Positions 42,343-50,314 of a stretch of DNA of 64,000 nucleotides are shown in pieces. Below the pieces are notes generated by a model. It saw only the letters and a program-made list of their open reading frames with translations, had not been told where the DNA came from and did not search any database. Location of the stretch: the NCBI RefSeq assembly GCF_002028455.1, contig NZ_MWUM01000017.1:46132-110131 (forward strand), in the 5' to 3' direction. Origin of the DNA: Zoogloea sp. LCSB751. GTDB lineage: Bacteria > Pseudomonadota > Gammaproteobacteria > Burkholderiales > Rhodocyclaceae. Within the stretch, counting starts at the first letter, position 1. The number at the start of each line of letters is the position of its first letter. A program made the translations under genes and the position numbers.

Positions 42343-44010
42343 ATGCCTGTACTCGACATACGCAGTATTTCCGGCAGTCTCACCCAGGCCAGGGCCCGAT
42401 GGCAGCCACGCCAGAACCTCCAGGCCAACCTGAGCGACGCCGCCAAGCAGGCCCTGCTCGGCGTCACCCTCGACCCCGCCGCGCTGGCTGCGGCCATGGC
42501 CGTGCCAAGGGCAGCGGCCGCTCCCCAGGCCAACTTCGCGCCGGCCGTCGACTGGCGCAACCGCAACGGCAACCACGTCACTCCCGTCAAGGACCAGGGC
42601 AACTGCGGCTCCTGCGTGTCCTTCGGCACTGCAGCCACCGTCGAATCGATGGCCTCCATCGAAGCCGGCCAGCTGCTCGACCTGTCAGAAGCCGATCTGC
42701 ACTTCTGCTCCAGCCATGGCGCCAGCTGCGGCGGCTGGTGGCCCGACCAGGCCATCGATCAGGTCCGTCTGCGCGGCATTCCCGACGAGGCCTGCTTCCC
42801 CTACGCCAGCGCCTTCGCCCCGCCGGCCCCGACGCCCAAATGCATCGTCGGCCCCAACCGGGATGCGCGGGCCGTCAAGATCACCACACCGGGCACCCTG
42901 GCCAACATCGTCGACCGCAAGAACTACCTGAGCAATGTCGGCCCCTGTTGTGCCGTGTTCCACGTCTTCAACGACTTCTTCTCCTACGGCAACGGCATCT
43001 ATCACCACGTCACCGGTGCGGACGTGGGTCTGCACTGCGTGCAGGTCATCGGCTACTCGGAAGCCGAGCAATGCTGGATCTGCAAGAACTCCTGGGGGCC
43101 CGGCTGGGGCAACGCCGGCTTCTTCAAGATCGCCTACGGTGAAGCCGGCATCGACACCGAGTTCCCGTTCTGGACAGCCCGCGGCGTGGTGCTACCGGTG
43201 GTCCATGGCTGGCACGGCTGGGAGAACCTCGGCGGCCAGATCACCTCCCGCCCCAGTGCCGTCTCGTGGGCCAACAACCGCATCGACGTCGTGGCCCGCG
43301 GCCTCGACTCCGCCGTCTGGCACCGCTGGTGGGACGGCAATGCCTGGTTCGGCTGGGAGAACCTCGGCGGGCTGATCCACGGCGCGCCGGCCATCTGCTC
43401 CTGGGCCAGCGGGCGCCTCGACATCTTCGCAGTGGGCCTCAACCATCACCTGTGGCACCGTTGGTACCAGGGCGGCTGGAGCGGCTGGGAAGACCTCGGC
43501 GGCGTGCTGTCCTCCGAACCGGCGGCCGTCTCCTGGGGCCCCAACCGCATCGACGTGTTCGCCCGCGGTATGGACCAGGCCATGTGGCACCTGTGGTGGG
43601 ACGGCGCCGGCTGGCACGGCTGGGAAAGCCTCGGCGGCGGCCTCAGCTCCGCCCCGGCCGTATCGTCGTGGAGCGCCAACCGGCTCGACACCTTCGTGCG
43701 CGGCTACGACATGCACCTGTGGCACAAATGGTGGGACGGCAGTAAGTGGAGTGCCTGGGAAGACCTCAAGGGCGTGCTGTCCGACTCCCCGGCCGCCGAA
43801 TCCTGGGGCCCCAACCGCATCGACGTGTTCTACCCCGGCCAGAACTCCCACATGTGGCATCGCTGGTGGGACGGCGCCAAGTGGAGCGGTGAGGAAGATC
43901 TAGGCGGTACGCTGAGTTCCGCAGTCGGCGTCAGCTCCTGGGCGGCCGGGCGGCTGGACTGCTTCGTCGAGGGCACCGACTCGGCGATGTGGCACAAGTG
44001 GTACGTCTAG
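42343..44010 (+). CDS. Papain-like cysteine protease fused to a six-repeat beta-propeller (PLL-lectin-like)
   Basis: 555 residues. A C1-family protease domain spans about 65-285: Gln85 and Cys91 in DQGNCGSCVSF, His231 in GLHCVQVIGY, Asn249 in CKNSWGPGWGNAGFFKI. The residue after the nucleophile is Val rather than Trp, but the catalytic set is complete. From about 286 there are six ~45-residue repeats with WENLGG / SWxxNRIDVFxxG / MWHRWWDG, the pattern of PLL-type fucose-binding propellers. No signal peptide is visible; the N-terminal ~60 residues may be a propeptide. A chagasin-like inhibitor gene follows directly. Confidence 0.85.
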   Translation: MPVLDIRSISGSLTQARARWQPRQNLQANLSDAAKQALLGVTLDPAALAAAMAVPRAAAAPQANFAPAVDWRNRNGNHVTPVKDQGNCGSCVSFGTAATVESMASIEAGQLLDLSEADLHFCSSHGASCGGWWPDQAIDQVRLRGIPDEACFPYASAFAPPAPTPKCIVGPNRDARAVKITTPGTLANIVDRKNYLSNVGPCCAVFHVFNDFFSYGNGIYHHVTGADVGLHCVQVIGYSEAEQCWICKNSWGPGWGNAGFFKIAYGEAGIDTEFPFWTARGVVLPVVHGWHGWENLGGQITSRPSAVSWANNRIDVVARGLDSAVWHRWWDGNAWFGWENLGGLIHGAPAICSWASGRLDIFAVGLNHHLWHRWYQGGWSGWEDLGGVLSSEPAAVSWGPNRIDVFARGMDQAMWHLWWDGAGWHGWESLGGGLSSAPAVSSWSANRLDTFVRGYDMHLWHKWWDGSKWSAWEDLKGVLSDSPAAESWGPNRIDVFYPGQNSHMWHRWWDGAKWSGEEDLGGTLSSAVGVSSWAAGRLDCFVEGTDSAMWHKWYV

Positions 44011-44018
44011 AATGAACA

Positions 44019-44041
44019 GGGCTGGGGCATCGCCCCAGCCC
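44019..44041. terminator. Hairpin between protease and inhibitor genes
   Basis: GGGCTGGGGC (44019-44028), loop ATC and GCCCCAGCCC (44032-44041) form a perfect 10-bp stem just after the protease stop. There is no T-tract. It could stabilise the protease message or set the ratio of inhibitor to protease by partial termination or processing. Confidence 0.6.
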
Positions 44042-44068
44042 ACACAGCAAGCTCCCAGGCCTGAGGAC

Positions 44069-44353
44069 ATGAGCACACGAATCCAGACCCCCGTCGGCAC
44101 ACCATTCTGCATCGATCTGGACGCAACGCCGAGTAGTGGCTACCTGTGGTCGCTGCCAGCCCTGCCCTACGGCGTCGAACGGGTCGACAGCAGCGTCATT
44201 CCCCCCGGCGGAGCCCCGCCCGGCGCCCTGGGCCGGCAACATTTCGTGCTGCGAACCACGCAGGCCGGCCACTATCGCGTCGATTTCCTGCTCAAGCGCG
44301 AGTGGGAAACCCAGCCCATCGCAACCCACACGGTCAGCGTCATCGCGCACTGA
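44069..44353 (+). CDS. Chagasin-like (I42) inhibitor of papain-family proteases
   Basis: 94 residues from the ATG at 44069, chosen because the hairpin fills the interval before it; an alternative ATG at 44012 adds 19 residues. It carries the three inhibitory loops of family I42: TPSSGYLW (NPTTGY loop), GALGRQHFVLRTTQAGHY (LGxxxF) and KREWE (RPW-like). These wedge into the active site of papain-like enzymes. No signal peptide, as in the protease before it, so the pair may meet in the cytoplasm. Its end overlaps the exonuclease gene by 14 bases, convergently. Confidence 0.82.
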   Translation: MSTRIQTPVGTPFCIDLDATPSSGYLWSLPALPYGVERVDSSVIPPGGAPPGALGRQHFVLRTTQAGHYRVDFLLKREWETQPIATHTVSVIAH

Positions 44354-45737
44354 CCGGCAACGACACGATGCGGGCGCGTTTGAGCGCCTTCTGCAGGATC
44401 TTGAAGACGTCGCCGTCGAAGGCCGGCCGCGCGGTTTCCAGCAACGCGAACACCTCGGCCTCGTCCTTCGCCGTGCCCAGGTAGCACCAGTTGTCCACCA
44501 CGTGCACCGCCGTGCCCTCGCGGATGCCCACCGGGCCGGCATGTGGCCAGGCCTCGACCTTCAGTTTCTGCAGTGCCATCATCAGACGGGCGCTGTGCAT
44601 CCCCCGGCTTTCGCCGCCGACGCAGACACCCCGGCAGCGCTTCAGCTGGTAGCCGAAGCAGGGCTGGCCGGGTCGCTGCTTTTCGAGGCCGAGACAGACC
44701 TCGCACAGGCCGTGTTCTTCGGCCAGGCCACGCAGCATGCGTAGCGCGGTCGCACGGCTGCCGAAGAAGCCGAACAGGTCGTCGCCCCAGCTCTCCGTCA
44801 GGTCGCGCGCATACACCAGCTCGGGGCGCCGGCCGCCCTCGCCGTCGTCCACCAGCCGCCACGCGCACAGCTCGGACTGACGGCGCAGGCGGCGGTTATG
44901 GATCGGCTGGCGGGTCTTCACCAGTGAGGCCTCCAGCAGCAGGGCCTCGATCTCGCCGGCCGTCTCGATCCACTCGACGCGCCGCAGCTGCTGGGACAGA
45001 GCCATCTCCTTGGCGTTGTGGCGGTCGGCGCTGAAATGGGACAGCACCCGCGTGCGGATGTCCTTGCTCTTGCCCACATACAGCGGCAGGTCGTTCTCGC
45101 CGAAAAAGAGATACACGCCGGGCCGCTCCGGCAGCTCGTCGAGGATGGACTCGTCCAGTTGCGGCGGCACCGACGGCCGGCCGGTCAGCCGCGCGATCTC
45201 GGCGTCGATCCGCCCCTCGTCGAAATGCCCGTGGATGTGTTGCCAGAACTGCCAGATCAGCTGGGCGTCGGCCAGCGCCCGGTGGCGCTCGCCGACCCGC
45301 AGGCCGTGCCGCTCGATCAGGCTGTCGAGGCCGTGGCGCTTGTGCTCCGGATACAGGGCCCGCGACAGCTTGACGGTGCACAGCACCGGCGGCTTCAGAG
45401 CCAGGCCGGCCCGCTCGAAGGCATTGCGCAAATAGCCGTGATCGAAACGCGCGTTGTGGGCGATGAACAGGCGCCCTTCGAGACGTGCATGGATGTCCGC
45501 AGCCACGTCGGCGAAGCGCGGCGCATCCGCCACCATCTCGTTGCTGATGCCGGTCAGGCGGGTGATGAATTCCGGAATGCGGCTTGAGGGGCGGATCAGC
45601 TGCGACCACTCCCGCACGCCGTCCTCGTCCACCTCGACGATCCCGACCTCAGTGATGCCTTCGTCGGTGGCCGCCCCACCGTTGGTCTCGATATCGACGA
45701 AGGCCAGCCCGCGCCAGCGTCCATTGGCAAACCTCAC
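44340..45737 (-). CDS. DnaQ-like exonuclease fused to a UvrC/Cho-type GIY-YIG nuclease
   Basis: 465 residues. Residues 1-175 form a DEDDh 3'-5' exonuclease: D15 and E17 (FVDIETNG), D99 (AHNARFDHGYL), H152 and D157 (HRALADAQ). Residues about 200-290 form a GIY-YIG nuclease (RPGVYLFFGENDLPLYVGKSKDIRTRV) like the UvrC N-terminus or Cho. The C-terminal part includes a Cys-rich CEVCLGLE...CFGYQLKRCRGVCVG stretch seen in UvrC/Cho homologues. Likely DNA repair, with incision and end trimming in one chain. This fusion occurs widely in proteobacteria. Confidence 0.9.
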   Translation of the reverse strand: MRFANGRWRGLAFVDIETNGGAATDEGITEVGIVEVDEDGVREWSQLIRPSSRIPEFITRLTGISNEMVADAPRFADVAADIHARLEGRLFIAHNARFDHGYLRNAFERAGLALKPPVLCTVKLSRALYPEHKRHGLDSLIERHGLRVGERHRALADAQLIWQFWQHIHGHFDEGRIDAEIARLTGRPSVPPQLDESILDELPERPGVYLFFGENDLPLYVGKSKDIRTRVLSHFSADRHNAKEMALSQQLRRVEWIETAGEIEALLLEASLVKTRQPIHNRRLRRQSELCAWRLVDDGEGGRRPELVYARDLTESWGDDLFGFFGSRATALRMLRGLAEEHGLCEVCLGLEKQRPGQPCFGYQLKRCRGVCVGGESRGMHSARLMMALQKLKVEAWPHAGPVGIREGTAVHVVDNWCYLGTAKDEAEVFALLETARPAFDGDVFKILQKALKRARIVSLPVSAR

Positions 45738-45741
45738 TCCA

Positions 45742-46224
45742 TCACCCCCGGCGCCATCCCCCGGGCCGGCGGGCCGGGCCGCGCCGGGGCGCCGTATCCT
45801 CGTCGGGCTTCGGTTTTGGCATCAGCAGATTCTGACCGCCGACCGACTTGGACGCCTGGTGGACGCGCACGGCTTCGGCCACCTGCTCCTCCTGCATGAC
45901 GATGGAAGGACTCTTCTCCGCCGGCTCGTACTCGGCGAGCTTTTCCCGCAGCAGGAAGATCCGCTCTGCGGTGTCCGCTTTTTTCGGCAGGCGGTCCACG
46001 AGCAGCACGCCGGCCGCCGTCAACGCGTAGCGGCCATCCACTTCGACGATCAGGTCATGGGTCGCGAAGCGGCGAAAGGCTTCGGCCCAGCGTGCCTCGG
46101 AGCCGACGCCACCGTCGAGCAGATCCGCCGCCGCGACAATCTCGACCATATCGGCCGGCCTCCGTTTGGTGGCAAGCAGCATGGACAACAGCAGGAGCGC
46201 ATCGACATCTTGGACTGGATACAT
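45742..46224 (-). CDS. Hypothetical winged-helix-like protein
   Basis: 160 residues from the ATG at 46224 (AAGG upstream). Residues about 1-80 look like a winged helix: VDALLLLSMLLATKRRPADMVEIVAAADL...RFATHDLIVEVDGRYALTAAG. Then a charged helix and a basic, disordered tail (PKPKPDEDTAPRRGPARRPGG). No family recognised. It lies 4 bases before the exonuclease/GIY-YIG gene and is probably co-transcribed with it; divergent from the phenol hydroxylase promoter. Confidence 0.65.
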   Translation of the reverse strand: MYPVQDVDALLLLSMLLATKRRPADMVEIVAAADLLDGGVGSEARWAEAFRRFATHDLIVEVDGRYALTAAGVLLVDRLPKKADTAERIFLLREKLAEYEPAEKSPSIVMQEEQVAEAVRVHQASKSVGGQNLLMPKPKPDEDTAPRRGPARRPGGWRRG

Positions 46225-46468
46225 GGGTGACCTTGGAAAAAACAGCAGTGAAAACCTGAAAGAAACGGCAAGCGCTAGCTGAACCTCGCCAGCGGCGCAT
46301 CGCGTTTCGAGGATGAATGGGATCGGCCGGCATTGTAGATCCCCACGGACCGCAAAGGTGCCCCGGCCGTCCATCCCACCGCGACTTTTCCGTCAAGCCG
46401 GCACCGAACGCCCCGGACCGGCCCTTGCGCATTTCCTGAAAAGCACCTGCGCACACGCGCCCACCCAA

Positions 46469-46486
46469 TTTGCGCAGTTGAGAAAA
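46469..46486. promoter_or_regulatory. Candidate DmpR-type upstream activating sequence
   Basis: TTTGCGCAGTTGAGAAAA is a 15-of-18 match to the ideal palindrome TTTGCTCAATTGAGCAAA and lies about 146-163 bases before the predicted transcription start. That is where DmpR/XylR family sites lie. The palindrome is my own idealisation. Confidence 0.4.
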
Positions 46487-46553
46487 CCACGGCCTCCCCG
46501 GCCTTGGCGAGGGCCTGCGGGACACCATCATGTCCGGCACGCGGAATTATAAA

Positions 46554-46566
46554 AATCAAGGACTTG
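46554..46566 (+). promoter_or_regulatory. IHF binding site
   Basis: AATCAAGGACTTG fits the IHF consensus WATCAANNNNTTR exactly. It lies between the candidate activator site and the sigma-54 promoter, about 66-78 bases before the start of transcription, as in dmp and xyl promoters where IHF bends DNA. Confidence 0.7.
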
Positions 46567-46605
46567 AGATCGAAAGCAGCCTGCCCACTGCCGATCCGGA
46601 CGGCG

Positions 46606-46621
46606 TGGCACGGGCGTTGCA
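46606..46621 (+). promoter_or_regulatory. Sigma-54 promoter of the phenol hydroxylase operon
   Basis: TGGCACGGGCGTTGCA is a perfect match to the -24/-12 consensus TGGCACGNNNNTTGCA (GG 46607-46608, GC 46619-46620). Start expected near 46632, 35 bases before dmpK. Activated, by family knowledge, by a DmpR-type protein when phenols are present. Confidence 0.92.
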
Positions 46622-46666
46622 ATGAAGCTTCCCACGGCACCGGCAGAGTGCCTGACAGGAGACATC

Positions 46667-46963
46667 ATGCAAGACAGCCCTTCCCCACCCACGGGCAGCT
46701 TCAACCCCGCCCGCCGCTTCGTCCGCGTCCGCCAGATGCGCGACGACGGCTTCGTCGAATTCGACTTCGCCATCGGCGACGCCGAACTCAGCGTCGAACT
46801 CATCCTCCCCCGCGCGGCATTCGAGGCCTTCGCCGGCCTTCCGGGCACGGAGCGCATGAACGAGGACGCCGCCGCCCGGGCCTTCCGACGGCAGCAGTCC
46901 TACCTATACGGGACGCCGGACAGCGCGCCCGAATCCCTTCACAACAACAATCAGGAGACTTGA
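46667..46963 (+). CDS. dmpK: Phenol hydroxylase assembly protein DmpK
   Basis: 98 residues. The small first gene of multicomponent phenol hydroxylase operons; in the family it helps assemble the active oxygenase, possibly by aiding iron loading. Recognisable pattern: PARRFVRVRQMRDDGFVEFDFAIGD...LSVELILPRAAFEAF. The ATG at 46667 has CAGGAGA upstream, 35 bases after the predicted start of transcription. dmpL begins 3 bases after its stop. Confidence 0.9.
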   Translation: MQDSPSPPTGSFNPARRFVRVRQMRDDGFVEFDFAIGDAELSVELILPRAAFEAFAGLPGTERMNEDAAARAFRRQQSYLYGTPDSAPESLHNNNQET

Positions 46964-46966
46964 ACC

Positions 46967-47968
46967 ATGAGCGTCGAGATCCGGGTCGCCAGCATCGACC
47001 CGATACGCCAGACCTTCGCCCGCACCGCGCGCCGCTTCGGCGCCGACAAGCCGGCCAGCCGCTACCAGGAAGCCAGCTTCGACCTGCAGCCCCGCGACAA
47101 CTTCCACTATCGCCCGGTGTGGGACCCGCAGCGGGACATCTACGACCGCCGCCGCACCGCCATCGAGATGCGCGACTGGGACGACTTCCGCGACCCACGC
47201 CAGTACTACTACGCCACCTACGTGCTCAATCGCGCCCGCATGCAGGAAGCGGCCGAGAAGAACTTCGAGTTTGTGGACAGGCACGGCCTGATGGCGACGC
47301 TGAACGCAGGACAGGTGCAGGACATCGAAACCCTGCTGCTGCCCCTGCGCCACCTGGAATGGGCCGCCAACCTCAACAACTGCTTCATCAGCGCCTATTG
47401 CTTCGGTAGCCCGATGGCCCAGGGCGCCATCTACACCACCACCGACCGGCTCGGCATCGCCCAGTACCTGTCGCGGATCGGCCTGCTCATCGACGGCAAT
47501 TCCGGCCAGTCGCTCGCCGACGCCAAGGCCCGCTGGCTCGACGACCCGGCCTGGCAGCCGCTGCGCCGGCTGACCGAACGCAGCCTCGTCCAGAAGGACT
47601 GGTTCGAGATTTTCTTCGCCCAGAACCTGGTGCTGGACGGCCTCATCCATCCGCTGCTGTACGCCCCCTTCCACAGCGGCGTGGGCGATGCCGGCGGCGC
47701 CTACCTGGCGATGCTCACCGAGTTCATCAAGGACTGGTCCGCCGACAACCAGAAGTGGGTCGATGCCTGCCTGAAGATCGCCGCTGCCGAGTCGCCCGTC
47801 AACCGCGCCCGGCTGTCCGCCTGGACCACCGCATGGAAGGCCCAGGCCCTCGACGCCCTCGCCCCGCTGGCGCAACGCGCCGCCCACCTGGACGGCCCGG
47901 AGCGCCTCGCCGCCGCGTCACGCGCGCTGGACCAGCGCATCGCCAAGCTCGGCTTCGACGCCGCCTGA
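46967..47968 (+). CDS. dmpL: Phenol hydroxylase oxygenase beta subunit (P1)
   Basis: 333 residues, normal length. The structural beta chain of the (alpha-beta-gamma)2 hydroxylase; it resembles the alpha fold but has no di-iron site. Typical segments: RPVWDPQRDIYDRRRTAIEMRDWDDFRDPRQYYYATYVLNRARMQEAAEKNFEF, and AANLNNCFISAYCFGSPMAQG. Cytoplasmic. Start has CAGGAGA upstream. Confidence 0.95.
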   Translation: MSVEIRVASIDPIRQTFARTARRFGADKPASRYQEASFDLQPRDNFHYRPVWDPQRDIYDRRRTAIEMRDWDDFRDPRQYYYATYVLNRARMQEAAEKNFEFVDRHGLMATLNAGQVQDIETLLLPLRHLEWAANLNNCFISAYCFGSPMAQGAIYTTTDRLGIAQYLSRIGLLIDGNSGQSLADAKARWLDDPAWQPLRRLTERSLVQKDWFEIFFAQNLVLDGLIHPLLYAPFHSGVGDAGGAYLAMLTEFIKDWSADNQKWVDACLKIAAAESPVNRARLSAWTTAWKAQALDALAPLAQRAAHLDGPERLAAASRALDQRIAKLGFDAA

Positions 47969-47982
47969 AGAAGGAAGACCTG

Positions 47983-48264
47983 ATGACCTCCATTCAAAGC
48001 ACCGTCTTCATGGCCTTGCAGACCAACGACGACACCCGCCCGATCATCGAGGCACTGCAGCGCGACAACCCCGACGCGGTGGTGCACCGCCTGCCGGCGA
48101 TGGTCAAGATCGACGCCCCCGGCCGCCTGGTCCTCAAGCGCAGCACCGTCGAGGAGATCCTCGGCACGGACTGGGATCTCCAGTCCATCAACCTCAACCT
48201 CATCTCCCTGTCCGGCAACGTGGACGAGAGCGAGGACGAAATGATCCTGCACTGGAACCGCTGA
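47983..48264 (+). CDS. dmpM: Phenol hydroxylase regulatory protein (P2, MmoB/DmpM)
   Basis: 93 residues. The small cofactor-free activator that binds the oxygenase and is needed for turnover. Family pattern: VFMALQTNDDTRPIIEALQRDNPDAVVHRLPAMVKIDAPGRLVLKRSTVEE, and WDLQSINLNLISLSGNVDE. Lies between dmpL and dmpN as usual. AAGGAAG precedes the ATG. Confidence 0.95.
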   Translation: MTSIQSTVFMALQTNDDTRPIIEALQRDNPDAVVHRLPAMVKIDAPGRLVLKRSTVEEILGTDWDLQSINLNLISLSGNVDESEDEMILHWNR

Positions 48265-48279
48265 GGAGGAGACCACACC

Positions 48280-49848
48280 ATGAACACCCAAGACACCCGC
48301 CGGCCCAGCGGCAAGAAGCTGAGCCTCAAGGAAAAATACGCCCAGATGACCCGCGGCCTGGGCTGGGACACCACCTACGAGCCGATGGACAAGGTCTTCG
48401 ACCAGCTCGGCCTGGAAGGCATCAAGATCCACGACTGGGACAAGTGGGAAGACCCCTTCCGCCTGACCATGGATGCCTACTGGAAATACCAGGCCGAGAA
48501 GGAGCGCAAGCTCTACGCGGTGCTCGACGCCTTCCAGCAGAACAACGGGCACCTCAACATCTCCGACGCCCGCTACGTGAATACGCTGAAGCTGTTCTTC
48601 ACCGGCATCACCCCGGCCGAGTACAACGCCCACCGCCTGTTCTCCATGCTGGGCCGCCAGTTCCCCGGCCCCGGCGCGGCGATCGCCTGCCAGATGCAGG
48701 CGGTGGACGAGCTGCGCCACGTGCAGACCCAGATCCACTGCATCAGCCAGTACAACAAGTACTTCAACGGCCTGCACGACCACACGGTGATGAACGACCG
48801 CCTGTGGTACCTGTCGGTGCCCAAGTCCTTCTTCGAGGACGCCATCTCGTCGGGCCCCTTCGAGCAGATCATCGCGATCTCCTTCGCCCTCGAATACCTG
48901 CTGACCAACCTCGTCTTCATGCCCTTCATGTCCGGCGCCGCCTACAACGGCGACATGGCGACGGTGACCTTCGGCTTCTCGTCCCAATCCGACGAAGCCC
49001 GCCACATGACGCTCGGCCTGGAGTGCATCAAGTTCGTGCTGGAGCAGGACCCGGGCAACGCGGCCATCATCCAGCGCTACCTCGATAAATGGTTCTGGCG
49101 CGGCTACAAGGTGCTGGGCCTGGTGTCGATGATGCTCGACTACATGCTGCCGAAGAAGGTCATGTCCTGGAAGGAGGCCTGGGACATCTACTTCGTGCAG
49201 AACGGCGGCTCCCTGTTCAACGACCTCAGCCGCTACGGACTACGCATGCCCAAGTACTGGGAGCAGAGCGTCGCCGAGGCCGAGCACCTGTCCCACCAGA
49301 CCTGGAACGCCTTCTACAACTTCTCCGGCGCCGCCGCCTTTCACGTATGGCTGCCGTCGGACGAGGACATGGCCTGGCTGGCCGAGAAGTACCCCAACAC
49401 CTTCGACCAGCACTACCGCCCGCGCATCGAGCACTACCGAAAGCTGCAGGCGGAGGGCAAGCGCTACTACAACCCAAGCCTGCCGATGCTGTGCCAGACC
49501 TGCCAGACCCCGCTGATCTTCACGGAGATGGACGATCCCACGCGGACCAGCCACCGGCAGCTCGAGCACGACGGCGATACCTACCACTTCTGCTCCGACG
49601 GCTGCCGGGACATCTTTGCCGGGCAACCCGACAAGTACGTCAGCGCCTGGCTGCCGGCCCACCAGATCCTGCAGGGCAACTGCGTCGAGCCCGGCGCCGA
49701 GGCCGCCGGCGATCCGGGCGCCGACGCGCTGCGCTATTTCCACGTGGTCGCCGGCCAGGACAACCTGGACTATGAAGGCTCCCCCGACGAGGCCAACTGG
49801 CTGCGCTGGAAGGGCCTTGACAAGATGCCCCCGGCCGCCGCGGCCTGA
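48280..49848 (+). CDS. dmpN: Phenol hydroxylase oxygenase alpha subunit (P3)
   Basis: 522 residues. The catalytic di-iron chain that hydroxylates phenol to catechol. Ligand sets: Glu in TPAEYNAHRLFS with EXXH in VDELRHVQ, and a Glu in FALEYLLTN with EXXH in SDEARHM. The C-terminal ~75 residues hold a YHS domain with two Cys pairs (CQTCQTPLIF, FCSDGCRDIF), as in DmpN. AGGAGGAGACC gives strong initiation. Works with DmpL, DmpO, DmpM and the reductase DmpP. Confidence 0.97.
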   Translation: MNTQDTRRPSGKKLSLKEKYAQMTRGLGWDTTYEPMDKVFDQLGLEGIKIHDWDKWEDPFRLTMDAYWKYQAEKERKLYAVLDAFQQNNGHLNISDARYVNTLKLFFTGITPAEYNAHRLFSMLGRQFPGPGAAIACQMQAVDELRHVQTQIHCISQYNKYFNGLHDHTVMNDRLWYLSVPKSFFEDAISSGPFEQIIAISFALEYLLTNLVFMPFMSGAAYNGDMATVTFGFSSQSDEARHMTLGLECIKFVLEQDPGNAAIIQRYLDKWFWRGYKVLGLVSMMLDYMLPKKVMSWKEAWDIYFVQNGGSLFNDLSRYGLRMPKYWEQSVAEAEHLSHQTWNAFYNFSGAAAFHVWLPSDEDMAWLAEKYPNTFDQHYRPRIEHYRKLQAEGKRYYNPSLPMLCQTCQTPLIFTEMDDPTRTSHRQLEHDGDTYHFCSDGCRDIFAGQPDKYVSAWLPAHQILQGNCVEPGAEAAGDPGADALRYFHVVAGQDNLDYEGSPDEANWLRWKGLDKMPPAAAA

Positions 49849-49935
49849 ACGCCCAGGGCGCCCCGGCGGCGCCCACCCTTCCCCAATCAACACAGACAGG
49901 TGCCGCGCCCACGAGCGCGGCCCATGGAGACACCC

Positions 49936-50301
49936 GTGCACACCCACGCTCAACAAACGTCCGTCCCGCCCCTGGTCCGCGACCGGATCGACAACTTCCA
50001 CGGCCAGCAATTGCTCTACGTCGGCTGGGACCACCACACGATGATCTGCGCCCCCATCGCGCTACTTGTGTCCCCGGAGCTGCGCTTCAGCGAGCTGATC
50101 GACAGCCTGCTGCCCGCCAGCGCCTTCGCGCTGCACCCGGAGTGGCCGCAGGTCGACTGGGCCCACGTCGAGTGGCTACTCGCCGACCGCCCCTTCACGC
50201 CGGAGCGCGACGCCACGCTGAAAGCCCAGGGCATCGGCCACAAGGCCTACCTGCGGATTCACACGCCGGCCCTGCGCGGCATCGCCGGCACCGGCGCGTG
50301 A
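49936..50301 (+). CDS. dmpO: Phenol hydroxylase oxygenase gamma subunit (P4)
   Basis: 121 residues. I prefer the GTG at 49936, which has GGAGA 6 bases upstream and gives the normal size; the ATG at 49924 would add 4 residues with no ribosome site. The family pattern is LYVGWDHHTMICAPIALLVSP...ALHPEWPQVDWAHVEW. It is the third subunit of the hydroxylase, possibly binding zinc in some members. Fixed place between dmpN and dmpP. Confidence 0.92.
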   Translation: MHTHAQQTSVPPLVRDRIDNFHGQQLLYVGWDHHTMICAPIALLVSPELRFSELIDSLLPASAFALHPEWPQVDWAHVEWLLADRPFTPERDATLKAQGIGHKAYLRIHTPALRGIAGTGA

Positions 50302-50314
50302 GTCGGGTGACGCC

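Noticed and set aside
46622..46963. Earlier ATG at 46622 for dmpK
   Set aside because: It lies upstream of the predicted transcription start of the sigma-54 promoter (about 46632) and lacks a ribosome site; 46667 has CAGGAGA.
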